Shown here: one piece after another, positions 1-11,437 of the stretch | Layout of the letters: each line of letters opens with the position of its first letter | How positions within the stretch are numbered: the stretch's first letter is position 1 | DNA from: Celeribacter marinus | GTDB lineage: Bacteria; Pseudomonadota; Alphaproteobacteria; Rhodobacterales; Rhodobacteraceae | DNA: 64,000 bases | Assembly (NCBI RefSeq): GCF_001308265.1 | Contig: NZ_CP012023.1 | Span: 1,564,932-1,628,931, forward strand | Direction of reading: 5' to 3' | Notes under the pieces: generated by a model | What the model was told of the DNA's origin: nothing | What the model saw: the letters and a program-made list of their open reading frames with translations, nothing else | Database searches by the model: none | Program-made: the position numbers and the translations under genes

Positions 1-428
1 TCAAGATGTTCAATCGCCTGCGCGATGGCGTGCCCCTTATTGAGGGCGTGAGGACGGTTTTTGAGGCGCTGGACGCGGCGGGCATTCCCTACCGCGTGGC
101 ATCCAACGGACCAGATGCAAAAATGGACATCACGCTTGGCGCATACCCCGATCTGCACGCCCGCCTCAAAGGCCGCATTCATTCGGCCCATACGCATGGC
201 ACAGCCAAGCCTGATCCTGAGCTTTTACTTATTGCGGCACGCGCCGAGGGCGTTGCACCTGAAGACTGTGTGATGATCGACGATAGCCCGTCCGGCTGCA
301 TTTCTGCACGCCGCGCCGGTATCCGTTGTTTCGGATTTGATCCAACCGGGGATGGGGCGCGATTGGTGGCAGAGGGCGCGGAGCATCTACGCTCAATGAA
401 TGAGTTATGTGCGCGGATTGGCCTTTAG
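1..428 (+). CDS. HAD-superfamily hydrolase, 3' part only
   Basis: The frame is open to the left edge, so the true start and the first HAD aspartate motif lie outside the window. What remains shows HAD motif II (ASNGP), the motif III lysine (AKPDPE) and the motif IV acidic pair (MIDDSPSG) in the usual order, followed by the Gly-Phe-Asp loop. This pattern fits the phosphoglycolate phosphatase/beta-phosphoglucomutase type (subfamily IA), soluble and cytoplasmic. The substrate cannot be told from sequence. Its stop overlaps the stop of the convergent folC by four bases. Confidence 0.85.
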   Translation, partial: KMFNRLRDGVPLIEGVRTVFEALDAAGIPYRVASNGPDAKMDITLGAYPDLHARLKGRIHSAHTHGTAKPDPELLLIAARAEGVAPEDCVMIDDSPSGCISARRAGIRCFGFDPTGDGARLVAEGAEHLRSMNELCARIGL

Positions 429-1702
429 GCGTTGCCATCGCGCAGCACATTTCCGGCCAGATAGAGCGAGCCGCAAATCAAAATCCGCGCATTGGGCGTG
501 GACGCTACGATGTTTGCTACAGCGGTATCAACGCTTTGCGAAACGTGGGCAATCATCCCGACATCTTTTGCATGTGACGCCGTAACATCGGCCGCGAGCG
601 TGTTTGTTTCACCGGCAATAGACACCGCATAAAGGCAATCGGCGTGCGCGGCCAACGGGCGTAGATACCCCGAAATGTCTTTTGTGTTGAGCATACCGCA
701 GACCAAGACCGTCTCGCGCGTGGGCAGCTTTGACAAAGCCTCGGCAAGAGCGTCCCCCGCAGCGGGATTGTGGCCACCGTCGAGCCAGATTTGCGCGGAT
801 GGCGCGGCTTTGCATAGGGGACCAGATCGCAAGAGCTGCATACGCGCGGGCCACTGCGCCGTGGTCACAGCCGCCTCGCATGCGACCTCGCCAAATTTCA
901 AATAACGCAATGCCGCGAGCGCCGCACCCGCGTTGTGTATTTGATGCGCGCCGATCAGGTTTGGTAAAGGCAGATCGCACAGCCCATGTTCATCTTGAAA
1001 GATCAGCCGCCCGCGCTCTTCCCAGACATGCCACTGTTGACCATAGGCCAATAGGGGCGCGCCGAGACGCATCGCGCGCGCTTCGATCACCTCCATCGCC
1101 TCATCCGTTTGCGGCCCTACAACAACGGGCACACCACGCTTGATAATCCCCGCCTTTTCCCCGGCTATGGCACCGATGGTGTCGCCTAAGAATTGGGTAT
1201 GATCGATCGAGACCGGCGTGATGATCGATAGGCCAGGCTTCTCGACCACGTTGGTGGCGTCCAAACGCCCGCCGAGTCCGACCTCAAGCAACGTATAATC
1301 CGCAGGTGTGCGCGCAAACGCCAAGAGAGCGGCCACTGTCGTGATCTCAAAATACGTGATCGGCGCGCCGCCGTTGGCCGCTTCGCATTCTTCCAAAACA
1401 GCCTGTAAATCGTGTTCGGCAATCAATGATCCCGCCACACGTATGCGTTCGTGAAAACGCGCAAGATGCGGCGACGTATAGGCGTGCACGGATTGTCCCG
1501 CCGCCTCTAGTCCGGCCCGGATCATGGCCTGTGTGGAGCCTTTGCCATTGGTGCCCGCGATGTGGATCACGGGCGGCAATTTGCGCTCAGGATTGTCGAG
1601 CGCAGCCAACAAGGCCCATACACGATCCAAAACGAGATCGATCACCTTTGGGTGCAGCGACATCAACCGTTCAAGGATGACATCCGAACCTTGCTCACTC
1701 AC
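425..1702 (-). CDS. folC: Bifunctional folylpolyglutamate synthase/dihydrofolate synthase
   Basis: Adds glutamate to dihydropteroate and to folates in one-carbon cofactor synthesis (cytoplasm, ATP-dependent Mur-ligase fold). The 425 residues match the family length. The nucleotide-binding loop HIAGTNGKGS lies near residue 47, followed by the TSPHLARFHERI folate-loop motif and the IDHTQFLG segment. The C-terminal domain carries WLDGGHNP and ILICGSLYLAG. The start is GTG, overlapping the accD stop as GTGA, so the two genes are translationally coupled. accD-folC is a common gene order in alphaproteobacteria. Confidence 0.95.
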   Translation of the reverse strand: MSEQGSDVILERLMSLHPKVIDLVLDRVWALLAALDNPERKLPPVIHIAGTNGKGSTQAMIRAGLEAAGQSVHAYTSPHLARFHERIRVAGSLIAEHDLQAVLEECEAANGGAPITYFEITTVAALLAFARTPADYTLLEVGLGGRLDATNVVEKPGLSIITPVSIDHTQFLGDTIGAIAGEKAGIIKRGVPVVVGPQTDEAMEVIEARAMRLGAPLLAYGQQWHVWEERGRLIFQDEHGLCDLPLPNLIGAHQIHNAGAALAALRYLKFGEVACEAAVTTAQWPARMQLLRSGPLCKAAPSAQIWLDGGHNPAAGDALAEALSKLPTRETVLVCGMLNTKDISGYLRPLAAHADCLYAVSIAGETNTLAADVTASHAKDVGMIAHVSQSVDTAVANIVASTPNARILICGSLYLAGNVLRDGNA

Positions 1703-2646
1703 TTGGCGATCTCTGGCGCATCGGTTGCCTCGCTCACATCGACATCATCCGTCATGTCCTGTGCCGTTGGAGCGGGCAAATCGGCGACCACAACGGGCGG
1801 CATATTCCCGAGCATCCGCAAAATCGTCGTCAACTCGTCCTTTAATTTCATCCGGTGCGTAACGCGGTCGAGCATACCGTGGTCGAGCAAGTATTCCGCC
1901 CGCTGAAAGCCCTCAGGCAGTTTTTCGCGAATGGTCTGCTCGATCACACGCGGACCCGCAAAACAAATAAGGGCGTTTGGCTCCGCAATCTGTACGTCCC
2001 CCAGCATCGCATATGATGCGGTGACGCCGCCCGTGGTCGGGTGCGTCAAAACGACGATATATGGTAAGCCCGCCTCTTTGAGCATTTGCAACGCAACAGT
2101 CGTGCGCGGCATTTGCATCAAGGACAAAATACCCTCCTGCATGCGTGCGCCACCCGCGGCCGAAAACATCACAAAGGGACGGTTCAGTTTGATTGCACGC
2201 TCCACACCCGCAATGAACGCATTGCCGACATACATCGACATTGATCCGCCGATAAACGAGAAATCCTGAGCGGCGGCCACGATCGGAGTGCGTGAAATTT
2301 CGCCCTCGGCCACAAGCATAGCCTCTTTTTCGCCCGTCTTTTTCTGGGCTGCCTTCATCCGCTCGGGATACTTTTTCTGGTCTTTGAATTTTAGCGGGTC
2401 CTCGATTGGCTCGGGCACGGCGACCTCAACAAAGACGCCACCATCGAAAAGCGCGGTAAAGCGATCACGGGGCGTAATCATCATGTGATGATCGCAACTC
2501 GTGCAAACGTTGAGGTTGTCCGCCAATTCACGGTGGAAAAGCATTGCGCCACATTCGGGGCATTTGGTCCAAAGGTTGTCTGGCGTGTCGCGTTTGGAGA
2601 AAAGCGACCCGATTTTGGGGCGGACGTAATTGGAAATCCAGTTCAT
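1699..2646 (-). CDS. accD: Acetyl-CoA carboxylase carboxyltransferase subunit beta
   Basis: Beta half of the carboxyltransferase that moves CO2 from carboxybiotin to acetyl-CoA, the first step of fatty-acid synthesis; partners are AccA and the biotin carboxylase/BCCP. The four-cysteine zinc ribbon (CPEC ... CTSC) is at about residues 26-48, then the crotonase-like core with GGARMQEG and the TGGVTASYAMLGD stretch. The longest frame begins at 2754, but the family-typical N-terminus MNWISNYVRP starts at 2646. Length 315 aa. An acidic tail of about 15 residues ends the protein. Confidence 0.95.
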   Translation of the reverse strand: MNWISNYVRPKIGSLFSKRDTPDNLWTKCPECGAMLFHRELADNLNVCTSCDHHMMITPRDRFTALFDGGVFVEVAVPEPIEDPLKFKDQKKYPERMKAAQKKTGEKEAMLVAEGEISRTPIVAAAQDFSFIGGSMSMYVGNAFIAGVERAIKLNRPFVMFSAAGGARMQEGILSLMQMPRTTVALQMLKEAGLPYIVVLTHPTTGGVTASYAMLGDVQIAEPNALICFAGPRVIEQTIREKLPEGFQRAEYLLDHGMLDRVTHRMKLKDELTTILRMLGNMPPVVVADLPAPTAQDMTDDVDVSEATDAPEIAK

Positions 2647-2710
2647 ACCAGTGCCTTTGAGCAAAGTTTTTGTTGTGTCTTCAGATAAGACCTCGCGGCG
2701 CGAATTGCAA

Positions 2711-3634
2711 TCAACGCCTGATGGCCACCCGCGCAACAAGCCAAGTGACAGCAAGGAATAAAAATTCGTGCAATATAATCAACGGGTCGGAATAAAGCCC
2801 CCCGAGATCAGCCGACGACACCCACATCCCAAATCCAGAGAGCACGTCCTTGTGTGGGGCAAACATCATTGCGGCAAAGTTATTGACCAGATGTAGGGCA
2901 ACGGCTGGCCCGATTGACCCCGACCGCGCCGTCAAATCACCCGCGACCACACCAAAACATATAGCCCACACCACTGGAAAATAACCGGCAACGCCGTCAA
3001 CAACGGGGCTAACATGCCCGACCCCGAACAAAAAAGCTGACCCCAAAATGCCAAACGCATAGGACTTTGTGGCGCCCGTGATTTGCGTCTGTAGGTAGCC
3101 GCGAAAAAACAGCTCTTCTGCCAAAACCTGAGCCATCAGGCCAATGAGCGCGAAAGGCACCCAAAACAGCCACTGCCCGATGTCGTATTGCGCGTCGACC
3201 ACTTGGGTGTCAGCACCCCACGGCAAGATCAACATGACCGCCAACAGCCCGATCATCCATTTTAGAGTGACCCAAAAATCACTCCGCATCAGCGGACTTG
3301 GCCCCGTTATGTCGCGTAGGGTGCGCGCAGTCAGGCGCTCGGCCAACATGACGGTGACAACAATCAAGATCGCAAAGCCTGAAAGCACCACGAACAGGCC
3401 GCCGGGCGTCACCCCAACGCGTGGCTGCCCAGACGGATCGACAGTAATTGCATGTAGCGCAGGGTCGGCGGACCCCAATGTGAGAAAGAACAACGGAGTA
3501 GCAAACAGGCCAACGGCCAACCCACCCCCCAAAATAACGAAAACACGCCAGAATTCAGGGCGGCGCTGTGCCGAACGGATCATATCCGCATACGCGTCAC
3601 TTTTCACGTGGTCATCTCCTCGACGTGTCTCCAT
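2711..3634 (-). CDS. CPBP-family intramembrane glutamic protease (CAAX-like)
   Basis: About 307 aa with several hydrophobic helices. The family signature is present: EELFFRGYLQ (paired Glu plus Arg), then a helix with FGVGHV carrying the first conserved His, and HLVNNF carrying the second. Members cleave or process membrane substrates; bacterial ones are mostly uncharacterised, some acting in bacteriocin self-immunity. Start chosen at METRRGDD because GAGGG lies about nine bases upstream; a longer frame to 3760 would run into the divergent gene's leader. It is followed by accD 65 bases downstream on the same strand, so the two may be co-transcribed. Confidence 0.85.
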   Translation of the reverse strand: METRRGDDHVKSDAYADMIRSAQRRPEFWRVFVILGGGLAVGLFATPLFFLTLGSADPALHAITVDPSGQPRVGVTPGGLFVVLSGFAILIVVTVMLAERLTARTLRDITGPSPLMRSDFWVTLKWMIGLLAVMLILPWGADTQVVDAQYDIGQWLFWVPFALIGLMAQVLAEELFFRGYLQTQITGATKSYAFGILGSAFLFGVGHVSPVVDGVAGYFPVVWAICFGVVAGDLTARSGSIGPAVALHLVNNFAAMMFAPHKDVLSGFGMWVSSADLGGLYSDPLIILHEFLFLAVTWLVARVAIRR

Positions 3635-3737
3635 GTATATCACCCTCGCCCCTCGCGGCAACGGGAGTTGTGCTTGTATAAAAGCGCTATGATCTGTATC
3701 CCACACGCGCGTTTGAGTGGACGCAGGGAGAGTTTCT

Positions 3738-4397
3738 ATGGTTTTATTATTTCGCCGCATGTGCTTGGCTTTTGGCGTTCTGACGTTATGTGCGTGTCAA
3801 ATGACACTCCCGACATTGAGCGCACTCAAACACACGAAAAATGCGCCATCCGTGACCTTTTCACATTCAGGTATCGTCCTACGCGGCCCTGATGGGTACT
3901 GTGTGGACACGCAATCCTTACGTGACGAAGCAACCACTGGCTTTGCGCTCATGGCAAATTGTGACGCGCTCAAGGGGCGCACATTGTCAGCCGATGATGC
4001 GCCTTTAGCCGTATTGACCGCGTCGATATCTGCGCCGGTATCATCACCCGCAGTTGCGGACCCAGATGTCCTAGCGGCCTTCTTTTCAACGGATAGCGGG
4101 CGTGCAGCCCTTGCACGCTCTGGCCAGTCAAGTGATGTGACGCTGATCGACAGCTACGCTCGGGGGGATGCCTACTACATCCATGCGCTGGATCGGTCCC
4201 CAAATCCAATGGGCGCGTTTTCACACGAATACTGGCGCGCGGTCGCGTTGATAAAGGGACGAATCGTGACACTGACCGTGATGCCATTCACCGCCTATCC
4301 CCTAAGTGGCGCGCAAATGAAACGTCAGATCACATATTTCACCGAAGATGTACTGCAAGCAAACCTTGATGACCGCTCAGTTATTGTTTCTGAATAA
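3738..4397 (+). CDS. Putative lipoprotein of unknown function
   Basis: 219 aa. The N-terminus has a basic start (LLFRRMC), a hydrophobic stretch and a Cys pair (LTLCACQ) that fits a loose lipobox, so an outer-membrane or periplasmic lipoprotein is likely. I recognise no domain in the rest. An AGGGAG Shine-Dalgarno sits eight bases before this ATG, which decides it over the in-frame codon 21 bases earlier. The gene is divergent from the CPBP protease, sharing a promoter region of about 100 bases. Confidence 0.7.
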   Translation: MVLLFRRMCLAFGVLTLCACQMTLPTLSALKHTKNAPSVTFSHSGIVLRGPDGYCVDTQSLRDEATTGFALMANCDALKGRTLSADDAPLAVLTASISAPVSSPAVADPDVLAAFFSTDSGRAALARSGQSSDVTLIDSYARGDAYYIHALDRSPNPMGAFSHEYWRAVALIKGRIVTLTVMPFTAYPLSGAQMKRQITYFTEDVLQANLDDRSVIVSE

Positions 4398-4490
4398 GAA
4401 ACGAGTTAGCTAGAAATCAATAGTTTGTAGAATTGAAACCTTTTGAGGCGAACATGCTTTGAAAGCGGCGTGAGGGGTTGGCGTAATCGA

Positions 4491-5264
4491 ATGCGCGGGC
4501 AATTTTTGAGTTTGATAGAACGGCGGGTAAACCGCATAACGCTGGCCCGCTGGGCGCGGCGCTCAAAAGATTCACACTCCCTCAACCTCGATGCATTGCG
4601 CGACCTGCGGCACCAAGCAAAGATGCTGCGCAACAAAATCGACGCCTTCCTTTTTGTCGCTGACGGGCGTTTGACCCTGCCATTGATCGGGTCGAACGCG
4701 ATGCAATTGCCACTATACACGGACTGGTCTTACCGCCCCGAAATATGGCGCGGGCCCATCCAGCCTATTGGAGGCGCGTCTGTTCAGACAAAAACGACCA
4801 TTGGCGCCGAGGCCACTATTTTTCACGATTGCCGCGTGTCAGAACTTACCTTTCGCCAACTTCGTAACAGATCGGAAACCGATCTCGCGCCCTTTGGCCT
4901 TGGCCTCGATGTATTTCGTTTTGATGGCTCGTTTCTCTCGCTATCGATTGACCTGCCAAGTGATGTTTGTGACGGACTTGGAAAACGGCATGTGATCCGC
5001 CTTGATTGTACGGTGGACGTCGAAAGCCCGATCGAAATTTTCGCACGCCTCAGCATAAAACACGGGCCCAACAGCGACGAAATGGTGCGCGAATTGCCTC
5101 TGAACACCGATGACGTTTTTGTCGAGTTTGACCTCGCCTACACCAATCTTGATGAAAAGCGTGTTGAAAAACTATGGGTCGACCTCATCTTTGAAGGTCC
5201 TCAAATGAACCAGATCGTATTGCGCGATGTGACGTTGTCACGCCGCCCACGTGCACAAATATAA
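4491..5264 (+). CDS. DUF6478-like conserved alphaproteobacterial protein
   Basis: 257 aa, soluble, no signal peptide. The N-terminus is basic with a predicted helix (residues 30-50, LRDLRHQAKMLRNKID), and the rest alternates short beta-type segments (TLPLIGSN, EIWRGPI, VFRFDGSFLSLSIDLP, LWVDLIFEGPQ). It resembles the Rhodobacterales family DUF6478 from memory; no function is known. The ATG at 4491 was preferred to an upstream TTG. The next gene's SD overlaps this gene's stop codon, so the pair is an operon. Confidence 0.65.
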   Translation: MRGQFLSLIERRVNRITLARWARRSKDSHSLNLDALRDLRHQAKMLRNKIDAFLFVADGRLTLPLIGSNAMQLPLYTDWSYRPEIWRGPIQPIGGASVQTKTTIGAEATIFHDCRVSELTFRQLRNRSETDLAPFGLGLDVFRFDGSFLSLSIDLPSDVCDGLGKRHVIRLDCTVDVESPIEIFARLSIKHGPNSDEMVRELPLNTDDVFVEFDLAYTNLDEKRVEKLWVDLIFEGPQMNQIVLRDVTLSRRPRAQI

Positions 5265-5274
5265 GGACGCAAAA

Positions 5275-5661
5275 GTGTCAAATGTAACGCTCGTCAAAAC
5301 AAGCCTAAGAGCGGGCGTATGGGAGGGAGAGCTCTCTCTCGCCGACCCCGCCTCAGACATGCCCGAAGTCCAAGTCACGTGTCTCGATGTCCCTGTTGCA
5401 GGTCACACATTGACCGAGATACCCGACCGCGCTGGCACCTATGTGTTTCAATTCACAATTCCGGCTGATGCGCTTAACGATGGGATATCCACGTTTTTGT
5501 TTGCGGACCGTGCAACGGGTGATCGCCTCGGGTCGTGCACAGTTTTTGCGGGTGAGGATATCAATGATGATATACGTGCCGAACTAGATTTGATGCGTGC
5601 AGAACTTGATATGCTCAAGCGCGCATTCCGCCGTCACTGCATGGAAACGGGCGCAGCTTAA
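5275..5661 (+). CDS. Conserved protein of unknown function, coupled to upstream gene
   Basis: 128 aa from a GTG preceded by AAGGA seven bases upstream. A longer frame from GTG 5251 overlaps the previous gene but has no SD. The body looks like a small beta-sandwich (GVWEGELSL, GTYVFQFTIP, STFLFADR), ending in a short helical segment, ELDLMRAELDMLKRAF, likely a coiled coil for dimerisation. No family recognised. Ten bases behind the DUF6478-like gene, so both products probably act together. Confidence 0.65.
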   Translation: MSNVTLVKTSLRAGVWEGELSLADPASDMPEVQVTCLDVPVAGHTLTEIPDRAGTYVFQFTIPADALNDGISTFLFADRATGDRLGSCTVFAGEDINDDIRAELDLMRAELDMLKRAFRRHCMETGAA

Positions 5662-5671
5662 GCCGCTTTGA

Positions 5672-7765
<2,094 letters not shown>

Positions 7766-7921
7766 GCCCCTGAAATACAGGGTGGAAACGCACTATTTCC
7801 TTGTTTCTTGAGCGAAGACGATAGACGAATTGATCACGCTATTGTCCCGCGCTCACCCCATTGTTGCCCGAATTGGGGATCATGTTCATCTGCAATCAGG
7901 AAGATACTGTAGGTAGAAAAC

Positions 7922-8827
7922 ATGGACCGATTGACAGAAATGGAAGCCTTTGCCACGGTCGTAGACCAAGGTGGCTTTACAGACGCTGCGAAGAAAATGG
8001 GGATTTCAAAATCTGCCGTATCAAAGCACGTTTCCTCGCTTGAGGCCCGCCTCGGCGCGCGGCTTCTCAATAGAACAACACGCCGTGTGAGTCCGACCGA
8101 AATTGGTTTGGCCTATTACGACCGCGCCCGCCGCGTTCTTAATGATGCGGGTGAGGCAGACGCGCTTGTCAGCTCGATGCAATCGGACCCATCGGGCCTG
8201 TTGCGCATCTCGGTTGCAACGGATTTCGGCGTGAACCACCTGTCTCCTGTCCTCGGCGATTTCCTATCGGAATTTCCGGACATCAACGTCAACATGGTGC
8301 TCAACAACCGTTACGTGGAACTGATTTCCGAAGGCTTCGACATGGCCATTCGCATCGGTGAGTTGGAAGATAGCACCCTGCGCGCACGCAAGCTGACCGA
8401 AACGACAAAAATGATGGTCGGATCGCCATCATATTTCCAAAAATACGGACGTCCGCAAAAAATCGACGACCTTAACGACCATAAGTTGCTGCACTACGGC
8501 AATCAGGCGAACTCCGCCGTTTGGAAACTCACGGCTCCATCAGGTGAAAAACGCCAAGTGCGTACCGCAGGCTGGTTGACCGTCAACGATGGTCAATCGC
8601 TTTTGAACGCTGCCATTTCCGGCCTTGGGATCGCTTACTTGCCATCCTTCCTCTATGCCGATGCGCTTGAAAAAGGTTTGGTCGAGGAAGCAATTCCCGA
8701 TCTTCCGGCAGAGACCCAAGGCATCTACGCCGTCTACCCACCGGGTCGCTTCACCCAGCCAAAGGTGCGCGCCTTCATCGATTTTCTCGTGCATTCGTTT
8801 GCCGAAAAAGGCCCGAACAAGTGGTAG
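7922..8827 (+). CDS. LysR-family transcriptional regulator
   Basis: 301 aa. Winged helix-turn-helix at residues 1-60 (GGFTDAAKKMGISKSAVSKHVSSLEARLGARLLNRTTRRV), then a periplasmic-binding-protein-like effector domain (residues 90-295). It resembles the CrgA/PA2758 branch, whose members often control nearby oxidoreductase or efflux genes. Target and ligand cannot be read from sequence; the adjacent fadH is a candidate by position only. A short inverted repeat (CCCCATT ... AATTGGGG) about 50 bases before the start may be an operator. Confidence 0.9.
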   Translation: MDRLTEMEAFATVVDQGGFTDAAKKMGISKSAVSKHVSSLEARLGARLLNRTTRRVSPTEIGLAYYDRARRVLNDAGEADALVSSMQSDPSGLLRISVATDFGVNHLSPVLGDFLSEFPDINVNMVLNNRYVELISEGFDMAIRIGELEDSTLRARKLTETTKMMVGSPSYFQKYGRPQKIDDLNDHKLLHYGNQANSAVWKLTAPSGEKRQVRTAGWLTVNDGQSLLNAAISGLGIAYLPSFLYADALEKGLVEEAIPDLPAETQGIYAVYPPGRFTQPKVRAFIDFLVHSFAEKGPNKW

Positions 8828-8862
8828 CTCTCTCGCACTAACGAGGCGCTAAATTTTCAGAC

Positions 8863-9798
8863 TTATTGGGTCGGGGCGAGGATCGCTTCGACCCTTCTGT
8901 TCACACTGCGCCCATCTTTGTTTGCGTTCGATATGCGTGGTGCGAGATACCCCACACCCTGCGCCCCAAGTTGCTCGGCGGGTACGCCATGTCGGTCAAT
9001 GAGCCTCATTCGCACTGAGGCGGCACGCTCCTTTGACAAGGCAACATTACCCGACAATCCGCCCACATTATCTGTATGCCCAACCAAAACCACGCGCACA
9101 TCAGGGCGGTCTCGTAAATACACCGCAATGGCGGCCAGTGATGCAAACGGCCCGACACCAAGGCGTGCAGACCCTGTTTCAAATGCCAAATCTTCTAACG
9201 CGGCGTGGCCTAGCGTGGTGAGTTGCTCAATCAAAGGCAAATCAGCGGATGGATTGATCTGTGACCAGGGGATGGATGCCCGTGGCGCCTGATCATCGGT
9301 GTCGGCATTCGGAGAAACTGTCGTTAACTGCACAAAGGCCGATTGTCCCGCGCGACTGGTGACAATCGACACGCGCCGACCATCGCCGTGCTGCGCCAAA
9401 ACATATTGGAAGTCGCCCAAATCCACGAACATATTTGGTGGTGACACAAGGTCTAACATATATCGAAAATCATACCCACCACAGACCGTATCCGCGCATG
9501 CAAAAGCAATCGTAAATCCATCGGCTTGCAGCTGCGCCTTTAGCGGTTCGATGGCTTGGAAACTTGTGAGGCTAGATCCCGCTATTTTATATGCGCGTGT
9601 GGTGATCTGACCCTGAACGGCATCAAATTGAGTTGTACCGTTTTGAACCGCTGAAACCGGAAACGAAATGCTGTTCGTGTCCGTTTTGGACGCAGTCAAG
9701 ATAGCCGAAGCGGGCAAATCCAATGCGCACGCAGGCGCACCAAACCAAATGGCCGCGAACAACGTCAGAACAGGTTTGACACCAAGATTTATCGTCAC
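8863..9798 (-). CDS. OmpA-family peptidoglycan-binding protein
   Basis: 311 aa, exported: a signal peptide covers about residues 1-25 (VLTLFAAIWFGAPACA, cut before LDLP). The N-terminal 180 residues form an unassigned periplasmic domain. The C-terminal 110 residues are a clear OmpA-C domain with VVLVGHTDNVGGLSGNVALSKERA and the closing GRSVNRRVE, which binds diaminopimelate in peptidoglycan. GTG start chosen: GGGAG lies ten bases upstream and the signal peptide begins there. It converges on the LysR gene. Confidence 0.85.
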   Translation of the reverse strand: MTINLGVKPVLTLFAAIWFGAPACALDLPASAILTASKTDTNSISFPVSAVQNGTTQFDAVQGQITTRAYKIAGSSLTSFQAIEPLKAQLQADGFTIAFACADTVCGGYDFRYMLDLVSPPNMFVDLGDFQYVLAQHGDGRRVSIVTSRAGQSAFVQLTTVSPNADTDDQAPRASIPWSQINPSADLPLIEQLTTLGHAALEDLAFETGSARLGVGPFASLAAIAVYLRDRPDVRVVLVGHTDNVGGLSGNVALSKERAASVRMRLIDRHGVPAEQLGAQGVGYLAPRISNANKDGRSVNRRVEAILAPTQ

Positions 9799-9905
9799 GT
9801 CGCCACAGGCTCCCTTTGCGGTATAGGTAGAGGCCAAGCGCCGCTATTCCAAGCACAGAATATCCATTGGGCGCGCAGCGTGCCACCACGACGACACCCG
9901 CACGC

Positions 9906-10643
9906 TCATCCGCGCGGAAATAGATTGGCCAGCTCAATCATCGCGGCCTCTACCTGTGCGCCACTTACCCCCCGAATCACAATATTGGTGCCAAATGCGC
10001 CGTCTTGCGTAAACGGATATGACCCCATCGACAGATCCGGATAGCGTGCAGCAAGATCGCCAAGCGGCTCCGCGACCGTGCTCTCGGGGCTATCAATGCG
10101 GTAGGTCTGTGACAATAGCGGCGAACCACCCGTAAGGGTTGGCATTACCGATGCTACCATCGCCTGAAAAATATTCGGAACACCCGCCATCACGTGGACA
10201 TTTTGAACTGTAAATCCAGGCGCAATCGACACGGGATTTTCAATCAATGTAGCGGTATCAGGAATACGCGCCATGCGCATGCGCGCGGCATTGAACTCTG
10301 CGCCGCGGGCCGCGTAATGCGCCGCCAACAAAACGCGCGCATCATCGCGCACATCGATCGAAACCCCAAACGCCTCAGCGACACAATCGGCCGTGATGTC
10401 ATCATGGGTTGGACCGATACCACCGGATGTGAATACATGGTCATAGGCGGTTGAAAGCGCGCGGACGGCGGACACGATTGCGTTCTTATCATCCGAAACC
10501 ACACGCACCTCTTTGAGATCGACGCCGAGTTTGGTCAATTCACCCGCGAGATAATACATGTTGGCATCGCGTGTGCGCCCAGACAGGATTTCGTCACCAA
10601 TGACGAGCATTGCTGCGCTAGGGTTCGGGTTTACGGTCGACAT
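9906..10643 (-). CDS. CinA-like molybdopterin-binding (MoaB/Mog) domain protein
   Basis: 245 aa, only the N-terminal domain of competence/damage-inducible CinA (MoCF biosynthesis fold); the C-terminal NMN deamidase domain is absent. Motifs: AAMLVIGDEILSGRTRDANM at the start and TSGGIGPTHDDIT at about residue 70. Single-domain members are common in alphaproteobacteria; the role may be ADP-ribose or NMN pyrophosphate hydrolysis as in the CinA N-domain, but that is inference. A strong SD (AAGGAG) precedes the ATG. It diverges from sfsA. Confidence 0.9.
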   Translation of the reverse strand: MSTVNPNPSAAMLVIGDEILSGRTRDANMYYLAGELTKLGVDLKEVRVVSDDKNAIVSAVRALSTAYDHVFTSGGIGPTHDDITADCVAEAFGVSIDVRDDARVLLAAHYAARGAEFNAARMRMARIPDTATLIENPVSIAPGFTVQNVHVMAGVPNIFQAMVASVMPTLTGGSPLLSQTYRIDSPESTVAEPLGDLAARYPDLSMGSYPFTQDGAFGTNIVIRGVSGAQVEAAMIELANLFPRG

Positions 10644-10691
10644 TAGGTCTCTCCTTGAGCATCACTTGTTCTTAGGTATAGAGCTGTGGTC

Positions 10692-11384
10692 ATGCGCTTT
10701 CAAACCGAACTCATGCCTGCGACCCTAATTCGCCGCTATAAACGCTTTTTGGCGGATATTCGTCTCCCAGACGGGCGAGAAGTGACGGCCCATTGCCCGA
10801 ACCCGGGATCAATGATGGGGCTCGCCGACGAAGGCTTGACCGTATGGGTCGAGCCAAACGATGACCCCAAGAAAAAGCTGAAATTTGGTCTGCGGCTCGT
10901 TGAGGTTAACGGGGCCATGGTTGTGGTCGATACCGGTATTGCCAACCGCGTGATCAAAGAGGCGTTGGAGGCGGGCATGATCAACGGCGTGTCGGGCGCG
11001 GTCCGCGCCGAGGTAAAATACGGCGAGAACTCCCGCGCCGATTTTCTCGTCACACAGGGTCGCGAAAAAATCTGGGTCGAGGTGAAGTCAGTCACCTTGA
11101 GCCGCCACGAAGGTCTTGCTGAATTTCCCGATAGCAAAACAGCGCGGGGGGCCAAGCATCTTGGCGAGTTATCCGCACGCGTCAAAGAGGGCGATCGTGC
11201 CGTCATGCTCTATTTGATCGGCCGCACGGATTGTGATCAATTTCGCGTCGCGTCCGATATTGACCCTACGTACGGTGCTGCCGAAATCGCGGCGCGCGCG
11301 GCGGGGGTTGAGGTCATTGTGTTCGGGGTAAGCGCCTCCCCCGATGCTGTCACATTTAACCCGACATCCATTGCGGGCGGGTGA
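10692..11384 (+). CDS. sfsA: DNA/RNA nuclease SfsA-family protein
   Basis: 230 aa, normal family length. The N-terminus MRFQTELMPATLIRRYKRFL is the family start, so the ATG was preferred to the GTG six bases earlier. Further signatures are the OB-like HCPNPGSM segment and the restriction-enzyme-like core with DFLV and EVKSVTL (Asp and Glu-x-Lys metal ligands). Family members bind and cut DNA and have been linked to sugar fermentation genes. It is read toward map, which starts 54 bases on. Confidence 0.95.
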   Translation: MRFQTELMPATLIRRYKRFLADIRLPDGREVTAHCPNPGSMMGLADEGLTVWVEPNDDPKKKLKFGLRLVEVNGAMVVVDTGIANRVIKEALEAGMINGVSGAVRAEVKYGENSRADFLVTQGREKIWVEVKSVTLSRHEGLAEFPDSKTARGAKHLGELSARVKEGDRAVMLYLIGRTDCDQFRVASDIDPTYGAAEIAARAAGVEVIVFGVSASPDAVTFNPTSIAGG

Positions 11385-11437
11385 GGCTTCGCCACTGGCC
11401 CTTTTTCTCACAAACGACTATATTAGGCTCAAAGTGA

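Noticed and set aside
7768..7785. CCCTG-N5-CAGGG after fadH as a terminator
   Set aside because: 5-bp stem without a T-run; too weak.
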